Of a stretch of DNA of 64,000 nt, positions 57,414 to 64,000 are shown piece after piece (position 1 is the first letter of the stretch; each line of letters starts with the position of its first letter). The stretch is from SHZI01 sp964407855 (GTDB taxonomy: Bacteria; Pseudomonadota; Gammaproteobacteria; Steroidobacterales; GCA-2729495). The stretch spans positions 1-64,000 of the forward strand of contig CAYOXI010000001.1 of assembly GCA_964407855.1 (NCBI GenBank), given 5' to 3'. The notes beneath the pieces were generated by a model. That model saw nothing but the letters and a program-made list of their open reading frames with translations. It searched no databases and was not told where the DNA came from. A program made the translations under genes and the position numbers.

Positions 57414-58367
57414 TTACAGCCCGGTGCCAGTTCGGGGTGGCAGGTCGCCGGCGTTTACAGCCAGGAGTCGGCGGGAAACCAGTCGGCCGTCGGGCGCCAG
57501 GACCCCGATGCCGAGAAACCTGGCCCCGGGACCGTGCAGACGGACCATCCCGGCGGGGTTGCCCGCCTCCAGGGCCAGGCCCTGCCCGCGAAGCAGGGAG
57601 GCGGCCTGGTTGGCGTCCAGGACAAGGGACGGCCAGTCCGGCAGGGTGGCCTCCAGGGGCAGCAGCAGGGCGTCCAGCGCGTCTGTGCCACGGCTGGCGG
57701 CCTCTGCGACGGTATCCAGGGTGTGCATGCGCGCCTCGTCGAAAGGGGTCACACCGGTGCGCCGGAGGGCGGCGACATGGGCGAGGGTTCCCAGATGACT
57801 GGCCAGGTCCTCGACCAGCGAGCGCACATAGGTTCCCTTGCTGCAGCGGACCTGCAGAACCGGCGTGTCGGGGGCATAGGTCTCAATTGCGAACTTGTGG
57901 ATGACCACCGGTCGCGGGGGCCGCTCCACCACCCGGCCAGCCCGGGCCAGGGTATAGAGTCGCTGACCCTGCTGTTTCAGGGCCGAGTACATGGGTGGAA
58001 CCTGCTGCAGCGGCCCGATAAAGGCGGCCAGCGCCGCAGCCAGCTCGTCCCGGGGCACCTGGTGCCTGGGACCGGTGGCAACTGCCTGGCCCTGCGCGTC
58101 GCCGGTATCGGTGCGGATGCCGAACCGGAGCTGGACGAGATAGGTCTTGTCTGCGTCCAGCAGATAGCCCGCAAACTTGGTGGCCTCACCGAAACACAGT
58201 GGCAGCATGCCGCTCGCCAGGGGATCCAGGCTGCCGGTGTGGCCAGCCTTGCGGGCCGCGAAGAGCCGCTTGACCTGCTGGAGCGCCCTGTTCGAGGTAA
58301 TTCCGGAGGGCTTGTCCAGCAGCAGGAGCCCATCCAGGGCCCTTCGCGTCCTGCCCTCCACAGTCAT
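57414..58367 (-). CDS. truB: tRNA pseudouridine(55) synthase TruB
   Basis: Makes pseudouridine 55 in the T-loop of tRNAs. The 317-residue protein has GLLLLDKPSGITSNRAL, the catalytic Asp in GHTGSLDPLASGMLPL, DKTYLVQLRFGIRTDTGD, KQQGQRLYTLARAG and CSKGTYVRSL. A C-terminal PUA-like domain (residues about 240-315) follows. The ATG at 58367 overlaps the rbfA stop by four bases. Confidence 0.97.
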   Translation of the reverse strand: MTVEGRTRRALDGLLLLDKPSGITSNRALQQVKRLFAARKAGHTGSLDPLASGMLPLCFGEATKFAGYLLDADKTYLVQLRFGIRTDTGDAQGQAVATGPRHQVPRDELAAALAAFIGPLQQVPPMYSALKQQGQRLYTLARAGRVVERPPRPVVIHKFAIETYAPDTPVLQVRCSKGTYVRSLVEDLASHLGTLAHVAALRRTGVTPFDEARMHTLDTVAEAASRGTDALDALLLPLEATLPDWPSLVLDANQAASLLRGQGLALEAGNPAGMVRLHGPGARFLGIGVLAPDGRLVSRRLLAVNAGDLPPRTGTGL

Positions 58368-58780
58368 GAGGCCGGATCGGTGGGTCCGGAGGACTCATCC
58401 CTGGACCGCATCACGTCTTCGTCCACTGCGGTGTCGATCAGCTGTTCCAGCGCCCGGCCCCGGGCTCCCGCCTCGTCGTAGCTGAAGCGCAGCTCCGGTA
58501 CCGTCCGGGTAGCCAGGGTGCGGGCCAGCCGGGAACGCAGGAAACCGGCGGCACTCTGCAGCCCTGCCTGGACGCCTGCCCGGACTTCCGGGGTGTCCCC
58601 GGACTCCGGTCCCAGGACGCCGTAGCTGATCCTTGCCACGCTGAGGTCCCGGGTGACACGCACTTCGGTCAGCACAATACCTGCCACCCGGGGATCCCGT
58701 AGCTGGCTCCTGATCGCTTCGGACAGGGTGCGCTGGATCTGCTCCTCTATCCGCCGGCTGCGGGGGTACTCACGGGCCAT
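58364..58780 (-). CDS. rbfA: 30S ribosome-binding factor RbfA
   Basis: 138-residue KH-fold factor for 16S 5'-end maturation and cold adaptation. It has RRIEEQIQRTLSEAIRSQLR, the family's DPRVAGIVLTEVRVTRDLS and FLRSRLARTLATRTVPELRF with Y-D-E following. It lies between infB (23 bases upstream) and truB (four-base overlap). Confidence 0.97.
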   Translation of the reverse strand: MAREYPRSRRIEEQIQRTLSEAIRSQLRDPRVAGIVLTEVRVTRDLSVARISYGVLGPESGDTPEVRAGVQAGLQSAAGFLRSRLARTLATRTVPELRFSYDEAGARGRALEQLIDTAVDEDVMRSRDESSGPTDPAS

Positions 58781-58803
58781 TGGTTGCCGGACCTGGTGTC
58801 AGG

Positions 58804-61359
58804 TCACAACGTCCGCTCGATGGTGACCTGCTCGTAGCACTCGATCTGGTCGCCCGGCTTGACGTCGTCGTAGTTCTTGACACCGATTCCGCATTCGGTA
58901 CCGGCCCGCACTTCTCCTACATCGTCCTTGAAGCGGCGCAGGGATTCGAGCTCGCCCTGATAGATAACGGTGTTGTTGCGCAGGACGCGAATCGGGTTGT
59001 TGCGTCGGACATAGCCCTCGCTCACGAGGCAACCCGCGATGTTGCCGAACTTCGGCGAGCGGAATACCTCGCGTACCTCCGCAAGGCCAACAATGGTCTC
59101 GCGGATTTCCGGGGCAAGCATGCCGCTGATGGCGGCCTTGACGTCGTCAATGGCCTGGTAGATGACGCTGTAGTAGCGAACATCCACGCCAGTCTCCTTG
59201 ATCGCTTCCCTGCCCGGTCCGTCGGCACGGACATTGAAGGCGATGATGATGGCGTTCGAGGCAGCCGCCAGCGTGACGTCGGAGGCGGTGACGCCACCGA
59301 CGCTGGTCCCAATGACCTTCACTCCCACCTCTTCGTGAGCGAGCTTGTTCATGGCATCGCGCAAGGCCTCGACACTGCCCTGAACATCCGCCTTGATGAG
59401 CAATTGAACAGACTTGGCACCGGAGCCAGCCAGCTGGCTGAACATGTCCTCCAGTTTGACGGACTGCTGCTGTGCGAGCTTCACGTCCCGGCTGCGGGCC
59501 AGGCGGAACTGGGCTACTTCACGGGCCTTGCGATCATCCTCGAGAACGAGCGCATCGTCGCCGGCATTCGGCGTACCGGACAGGCCAAGTACGGAGACGG
59601 GCTTTGACGGTCCGGCTTCAGTCACCGACTGGCCGGCAGCATCGGTCATGGCCCGGATCCGGCCATACTCATGGCCCGCGAGCAGCGCATCCCCGAGCTT
59701 CAGGCAGCCACGGGTGACCAGTACAGTCGCTACCGCGCCGCGACCCTTCTCGAGGCTGGACTCCAGAACCACGCCAGCAGCGCGACCCTCGGCGACCGCC
59801 TTCAGTTCCATGACTTCGGCCTGCAGGAGGATCGAATCCAGCAGCTTCTCGATACCTTCACCGGTCTGCGCCGAGACATTGACGAACGGGGTATCGCCGC
59901 CCCACTCCTCCGGCAGCACGCCCTTGGCACTAAGCTCATTCCGGACGCGGTCCGGATCGGCGCCGCCCTTGTCGATCTTGTTGACTGCCACGATCATCGG
60001 CACGTTGGCGGCTTTGGCATGCATCACCGCCTCCTCCGTCTGTGGCATGACGCCGTCATCTGCTGCCACCACGAGGATGACAATGTCGGTCACCTTGGCA
60101 CCACGGGCACGCATGGCCGTGAAGGCGGCATGGCCGGGGGTATCAAGGAAGGTAATCCAGCCCCGGGGCGTTTCCACGTGATAAGCGCCGATGTGCTGGG
60201 TAATGCCACCGGCCTCGCCGGCGGCCACTCTGGTGCGCCGGATGTAGTCCAGGAGGGAGGTCTTGCCGTGATCGACGTGCCCCATGATGGTCACGACCGG
60301 GGGTCTGGATACCGCTTCGCCCTGCTCCTCGGTCGGTGGCAGCAGCCCGGACTCGATATCCTCGCTCTGCACTGCCAGCGCCACATGACCAAGCTCCTCC
60401 ACGACGAGGGTGGCCGTGTCCTGGTCAATCGCCTGGTTGATGGTTGCCATTACACCGAGCTTCATCAATGCTCGGATCACGTCGTTGGCCTTCACGGCCA
60501 TGCGTGACGCCAGCTCACCGACCTTGATGCTGTCGGGAATCTGTACCTCATGCACCACCGGCGCAGTCGGGCGCTCAAAGCCGTGCCGGCCGGTATCCAC
60601 CTGCATTGAAACCGTGCGGCGGCGGGTCTTCTTTTTCTTGCGGCGGCTGCTGATATCGGCCGAGACATGCAGCTCCTGCCGTCCTGCAGTCTTTGGCTTG
60701 TCATCGACAGCATCATCGTCGGGCGCGAGGATCAGCTCCTCGACTTCCCGGATTACATCGCGCTTGCTGACCGACTCCTTGCGAACCCGCGCCTCGACAT
60801 CACGCTTGCGCGCTTCTTCAGCGCCGTGGGCCTTCTCGGTATCCCGCAGTGACTGCTCTGCGGCCTTGCGCGCCTCCTCTTCGGCCAGCTTGCGGGCCTC
60901 GGCTTCAGCCTTTTCCTTGTCTTTCCGCTCCTGGTCGGCACGTTCGGCTGCTTCCTGTTCGGCGCGGGCCCTGGCAAGCCGTTCAGTTTCTTCCTGGCGC
61001 TGCCGATCGAGTTCTTCCTGCTGGTCCTTGACCTCTTTCTCAAGGACATCCCGATTCACATAGGTGCGCTTCCGGCGAACCTCGACGGTGACGGTCTTGG
61101 CACGCCCCTGGCTGCCCGCCACCTTGATTTCCGACTGGGACCTTCGGCTCAGCGTGATCTTGCGGGGAGCTGCGGCAGCCTCGCCCTCGTCATGGCCATG
61201 AGTCCGCCGCAGATGCGTCAGCAACTCGCGTTTCGCATCATCGCTGATGACATCGTCAGCGCCACGCACCGCAATACCCGCCTGGTCAAGCTGGGAGAGC
61301 AGTTTCTCGACCGGGATCTTCAGGACCTCGGCAAACTGGGAAATGGTCACGTCCGACAT
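58804..61359 (-). CDS. infB: translation initiation factor IF-2
   Basis: 851-residue GTPase that places initiator tRNA on the 30S subunit. An IF2_N domain (VTISQFAEVLKIPVEKLLSQ) is followed by a long charged helical region (residues about 100-215, KE/RE-rich). The G domain has GHVDHGKTSLLDYI near residue 358, DTPGHAAF, NKIDK, and domains II-IV end VTIERTL. The lengths agree with proteobacterial IF-2 alpha. It is downstream of nusA by 34 bases. Confidence 0.98.
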   Translation of the reverse strand: MSDVTISQFAEVLKIPVEKLLSQLDQAGIAVRGADDVISDDAKRELLTHLRRTHGHDEGEAAAAPRKITLSRRSQSEIKVAGSQGRAKTVTVEVRRKRTYVNRDVLEKEVKDQQEELDRQRQEETERLARARAEQEAAERADQERKDKEKAEAEARKLAEEEARKAAEQSLRDTEKAHGAEEARKRDVEARVRKESVSKRDVIREVEELILAPDDDAVDDKPKTAGRQELHVSADISSRRKKKKTRRRTVSMQVDTGRHGFERPTAPVVHEVQIPDSIKVGELASRMAVKANDVIRALMKLGVMATINQAIDQDTATLVVEELGHVALAVQSEDIESGLLPPTEEQGEAVSRPPVVTIMGHVDHGKTSLLDYIRRTRVAAGEAGGITQHIGAYHVETPRGWITFLDTPGHAAFTAMRARGAKVTDIVILVVAADDGVMPQTEEAVMHAKAANVPMIVAVNKIDKGGADPDRVRNELSAKGVLPEEWGGDTPFVNVSAQTGEGIEKLLDSILLQAEVMELKAVAEGRAAGVVLESSLEKGRGAVATVLVTRGCLKLGDALLAGHEYGRIRAMTDAAGQSVTEAGPSKPVSVLGLSGTPNAGDDALVLEDDRKAREVAQFRLARSRDVKLAQQQSVKLEDMFSQLAGSGAKSVQLLIKADVQGSVEALRDAMNKLAHEEVGVKVIGTSVGGVTASDVTLAAASNAIIIAFNVRADGPGREAIKETGVDVRYYSVIYQAIDDVKAAISGMLAPEIRETIVGLAEVREVFRSPKFGNIAGCLVSEGYVRRNNPIRVLRNNTVIYQGELESLRRFKDDVGEVRAGTECGIGVKNYDDVKPGDQIECYEQVTIERTL

Positions 61360-61393
61360 AGAATTGCTCCGCCGGTGAACGCTGAACGCCTAC

Positions 61394-62899
61394 TCAACCG
61401 GCCGCCTCCTGTTGATCGAACCAATGGGCGCGGGCCGCCATGATGAGCGTCGCCGACCGCGCCGGGTCGAGCCCCTCGACACCTTCGAGGTCGTCTACGG
61501 CCTGTTCGGCCAGGTCATCGCGGGTACGGATGCCGCGGGATGCCAGTCGCACGGCCAGGGCGGGGTCCATGCCCTCGAGGTTGAGCAGATCCTCGGCCGG
61601 CGGGGCGGTGTCCAGTTTCTCCTCGCTCTGGATCGCCTGCGTGATAAGCACATCGCGGGCCCTGTTGCGCAGTTCGTCGACGATGTCCTGATCGAACTCC
61701 TCGATTCCAAGGAGTTCGTTGGTGGGAACATAGGCAACTTCCTCAATGCTGGAGAAGCCCTCCTGCACCAGGATCAGGGCCACTTCCTCGTCAACGTCCA
61801 GCTTCTGCTGGAACAGCTCGAGCAGGCTGCGGGACTCCTTCTCGCTCTTCTCCTCGGCAGCGGCCTCGGTCATGACATTGAGCTCCCAGCCCGTCAGCTC
61901 GCTGGCCAGCCGGATGTTCTGCCCACCCCGACCGATCGCCTGGGATAGCTTGTCTTCCTGGACAGCAATATCCATGCTGTGGGATTCCTCGTCCACGACG
62001 ATGGAACTCACATCCGCCGGCGACATGGCATTGATCACGAACTGCGCCGGGCTCTCATTCCACAGGATGATGTCAACCCGTTCGCCTGCCAGCTCATTGG
62101 AGACGGCCTGCACACGCGAGCCGCGCATGCCAACGCAGGCCCCGACCGGATCGATCCGCCGATCGTTGCTCTTGACGGCTATCTTGGCCCGCAGGCCCGG
62201 ATCGCGGGCAGCAGCGAGGATCTCGATGAGGCCCTGGCCGACCTCGGGAACTTCGAGCTTGAAGAGCTCGAGCAGGAACTGCGGTGAGGTTCGGGTGAGG
62301 AAAAGCTGCGGGCCGCGAGGCTCCGAGCGAACTTCCCGGAGCAGCGCCTTGATCCGGTCCTGGGGGCGCACGGGCTCGCGGGGCATCATGTTCTCCCTGG
62401 GCACAAAACCCTCCGCATTGCCGCCAAGGTCAATGAACACGCCGTTGCGATCCACGCGCTTGACGACGCCCGAAAGCAGCTGGCCGACCCGGCCTTCAAA
62501 TTCCTCAACGACTTTGCGGCGTTCGGCCTCGCGGACCTTCTGGACGATCACCTGCTTGGCAGTCTGGGCTTCGATGCGGCCGAAGCCGACGGAAGGAATG
62601 GCTTCCTCCACATAACCGCCCGGTTCAGCTGCGGGATCCACATCCACGGCGTCGATCATGCGCAGCTCGCGCTCAGGAACCTCGAGCTCGGTAGATTCGT
62701 CCGCAAACACTTTCCAGCGACGGAAAGTGTCGTAGTCACCGGTATCCCGATTGATGCTGACGCGCACCTCAACATCCTCGCTGTAACGCTTGCGCGTTGC
62801 CGACGCGAGCGCTGACTCGAGCGCATCGAAAATGATTTCCTGGTCGACGCCCTTCTCGTTCGAGACGGCCTCCGCCACCATCAGAATCTCTTTGTTCAT
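61394..62899 (-). CDS. nusA: transcription elongation/termination factor NusA
   Basis: 501-residue RNA polymerase-binding factor. The N-terminal domain begins MNKEILMVAEAVSNEKGVDQ. S1 (LLSGVVKRVDRNGVFIDLGG) and two KH domains (DPVGACVGMRGSRVQAVSNE and AIGRGGQNIRLASELTGW) follow, then the two C-terminal acidic helix-hairpin-helix repeats present in gammaproteobacteria. The ATG at 62899 is preceded by AAGG at about 12 bases; an open frame to 62953 overlaps the rimP end and is rejected. Confidence 0.98.
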   Translation of the reverse strand: MNKEILMVAEAVSNEKGVDQEIIFDALESALASATRKRYSEDVEVRVSINRDTGDYDTFRRWKVFADESTELEVPERELRMIDAVDVDPAAEPGGYVEEAIPSVGFGRIEAQTAKQVIVQKVREAERRKVVEEFEGRVGQLLSGVVKRVDRNGVFIDLGGNAEGFVPRENMMPREPVRPQDRIKALLREVRSEPRGPQLFLTRTSPQFLLELFKLEVPEVGQGLIEILAAARDPGLRAKIAVKSNDRRIDPVGACVGMRGSRVQAVSNELAGERVDIILWNESPAQFVINAMSPADVSSIVVDEESHSMDIAVQEDKLSQAIGRGGQNIRLASELTGWELNVMTEAAAEEKSEKESRSLLELFQQKLDVDEEVALILVQEGFSSIEEVAYVPTNELLGIEEFDQDIVDELRNRARDVLITQAIQSEEKLDTAPPAEDLLNLEGMDPALAVRLASRGIRTRDDLAEQAVDDLEGVEGLDPARSATLIMAARAHWFDQQEAAG

Positions 62900-62912
62900 G
62901 GTCTGTCTACCT

Positions 62913-63368
62913 TCAGAACTCCGGCACCAGCCGGACGACTTCCAGATCCTCAATGGGGATCACCAGATCCCTGCCGTCTACCCTGATCGTCAGCATCGCG
63001 TCATGGCGGGCAATCAGGGTGCCCGTAAAGCGTCGCCGGCCGTCCATCATCCGCCGCAAACGTCCCTGCACCGCATGACCGGCGAAGCGGTCAAAATGCG
63101 CCGGCTTGACCAGCTTCCGGTCGAGCCCGGGTGAGGACACCTCGAGGTCGTAGTCCCGTCGAATCGGATCCTCGACGTCCAGCACGGCGCTCACCTGGCG
63201 ACTGACGGCCTCGCAGTCCTCGACGCGAATCCCTGCATCGCGATCGATGAAGAGCCGCAGTACCAGGCGTCCGCCACCCGGGTTCAGTTCCAGGTCCACC
63301 AGCTCATAGCCCAGGGCCTCGACGGCCGGTTCCAGCAACGCAGCCACTTGGTCCCTGGTTCCGCTCAT
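62913..63368 (-). CDS. rimP: ribosome maturation factor RimP
   Basis: 151-residue 30S assembly factor. It shows LLEPAVEALGYELVDLELNP, LRLFIDRDAGIRVEDCEAVS, the family signature DPIRRDYDLEVSSPGLDRKL and a C-terminal SH3-like domain with IEDLEVVRLVPEF. ATG 63368 has a weak GCGGAA upstream; GTG 63398 would add ten residues and sits against a terminator hairpin. It is the first protein gene of the metY-rimP-nusA-infB operon. Confidence 0.95.
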   Translation of the reverse strand: MSGTRDQVAALLEPAVEALGYELVDLELNPGGGRLVLRLFIDRDAGIRVEDCEAVSRQVSAVLDVEDPIRRDYDLEVSSPGLDRKLVKPAHFDRFAGHAVQGRLRRMMDGRRRFTGTLIARHDAMLTIRVDGRDLVIPIEDLEVVRLVPEF

Positions 63369-63402
63369 CGTTTCCGCATCCCGGCGCGCCAACGGCACCC
63401 CG

Positions 63403-63425
63403 AAAAAAAATGGGCCATCGGCCCA
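63403..63425 (-). terminator. intrinsic terminator/attenuator between tRNA-fMet and rimP
   Basis: On the minus strand TGGGCC-GAT-GGCCCA is followed by eight T residues. It stands only 35 bases before the rimP ATG, so read-through from the upstream promoter is needed to express the operon, as is known for metY-nusA in E. coli. Confidence 0.8.
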
Positions 63426-63465
63426 CCTGTCAGTCCCTCACCCCTGGGGGCCTGCCAAACCCCTG

Positions 63466-63500
63466 CCGCAAAACAAAAATAGCCCCAGGCGGGGCTATTT
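63466..63500 (-). terminator. intrinsic terminator after tRNA-fMet
   Basis: Minus-strand AAATAGCCCC-GCCT-GGGGCTATTT (63477-63500) is a ten-base-pair stem followed by TTGTTTTG. It is 13 bases beyond the tRNA CCA end and is the first of two tandem terminators before rimP. Confidence 0.88.
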
Positions 63501-63512
63501 CTAGCTGTTAGT

Positions 63513-63589
63513 TGGTAGCGGGGGCAGGATTTGAACCTGCGACCTTCGGGTTATGAGCCCGACGAGCTGCCAGACTGCTCCACCCCGCA
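63513..63589 (-). tRNA. metY: initiator tRNA-fMet (CAU)
   Basis: 77-nt tRNA with the CCA end encoded. The anticodon loop CTCATAA gives CAU. Three consecutive G-C pairs close the anticodon stem (CGGG/CCCG), and the first pair is mismatched (U1 with U72), both initiator hallmarks. The body matches bacterial fMet tRNAs almost base for base (GCGGGGTGGAGCAG, GGTTCAAATCC). Its place ahead of rimP-nusA-infB corresponds to E. coli metY. Confidence 0.97.
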
Positions 63590-63654
63590 CCCGCGCAAGT
63601 CGCATATGTTAGCCACTTCGTATCACCGAGGCAACACCCTGCCCTGGCCGGCAC

Positions 63655-63999
63655 TCAAAGCAGGCCGACGGCCCGGGCGCAGAGGTCCAGCAGCCGGTCC
63701 GGGAGTAGCCCTATCAGGACCAGCAGCAAGGCGTTGGCGGACAGTACGACCCGGACGTCGAGCGGCACGCCGTCGGCATGGGCCCGGCCACCGTCGTCAA
63801 AGAGCATGAGCCGGATAACCCGCAGGTAATAGTAGGCGCCGATCACCGAAGCGACGACCGCCACGATGGCCAGACCGAGATAGCCGGCATCGAGCAGCGC
63901 CGAAAGCACCCACCACTTGGCATAGAAGCCGGCCAGCGGCGGCACGCCGATCATGCTGACCATGATCAGGACCATCATCAGGGCAAACCACGGGCTGCG
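63655..63999 (-). CDS. nuoN: NADH-quinone oxidoreductase subunit N, C-terminal part (cut by window edge)
   Basis: Last 114 residues of a membrane subunit of complex I. The end shows FALMMVLIMVSMIGVPPLAG, then FYAKWWVLSALLDAGYLGLA and a further helix with YYYLRVIRLMLF, typical of NuoN near its C-terminus. As the last gene of a nuo operon it is followed by the initiator tRNA 65 bases downstream. The gene begins beyond base 64000. Confidence 0.93.
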   Translation of the reverse strand, partial: RSPWFALMMVLIMVSMIGVPPLAGFYAKWWVLSALLDAGYLGLAIVAVVASVIGAYYYLRVIRLMLFDDGGRAHADGVPLDVRVVLSANALLLVLIGLLPDRLLDLCARAVGLL

Positions 64000-64000
64000 C

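Overview
The window is a high-GC chromosomal segment of a gammaproteobacterium, and probably a metagenome scaffold because it carries a run of exactly 100 N (53308-53407). The class is inferred from three gene orders: metY-rimP-nusA-infB-rbfA-truB-rpsO-pnp, smc-zipA-ligA, and a yqjD/yqjE/yqjK triplet. A fused aspartokinase/homoserine dehydrogenase fits the same placement. I cannot name the order. The PEP-CTERM and GlyGly-CTERM sorting signals and a class II DAHP synthase suggest a deep-branching environmental lineage of the Woeseiales/Steroidobacterales type (inference). No phage, IS element, CRISPR array or rRNA is visible.

1-9766: core metabolism and repair. On the minus strand lie uvrC (cut by the window edge), class II DAHP synthase, a glycine-zipper protein, mazG, a Nudix CoA pyrophosphatase and fumC. 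Divergently on the plus strand lie purB, a DUF7931-like gene, nudJ and mnmA, a rearranged relative of the E. coli nudJ-mnmA-hflD-purB locus. 9767-17801: acnA and tatD on plus, converging on thrA-thrC-NERD on minus (no thrB). 17950-24330: a possible modification-dependent HNH nuclease, an unassigned P-loop ATPase, a CoA transferase, a fusion of an archaeal-type CTP-dependent riboflavin kinase with a HAD phosphatase, an SDR, and the yqjDEK-like membrane-stress genes.

24331-45323: accessory and envelope-rich region. It contains a GlyGly-CTERM subtilase, an ABC exporter, gluQRS and an isochorismatase-like hydrolase. A divergent cluster of exported redox proteins follows: a multiheme cytochrome c with an exported SDR, and a Tat-exported aldo/keto reductase. 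Next is a cstA / cory-CC-star / ArsA-like ATPase module, then a coiled-coil protein with a methyltransferase. A cobalamin riboswitch then controls a BtuB-like receptor, a protein with two PEP-CTERM signals and a GPH-type MFS transporter. The region ends with a GNAT acetyltransferase and a UbiD decarboxylase that carries a Tat signal.

45324-64000: information-processing core. This holds a DUF6502 gene, ligA, zipA, smc, queF, dksA (with an assembly gap in its repetitive Lys/Ala-rich tail), phaR, the rimP-to-pnp operon, the initiator tRNA and the 3' end of nuoN.

Most start codons were re-chosen from Shine-Dalgarno spacing and family length. Several genes appear to be leaderless, with a -10-like hexamer 6-7 nt before the start codon and no ribosome-binding site. 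The most unusual items are the RibK-HAD fusion, the Tat-UbiD, the B12-riboswitch operon with a two-in-one PEP-CTERM protein, and the CstA/CC-tail/ArsA module.
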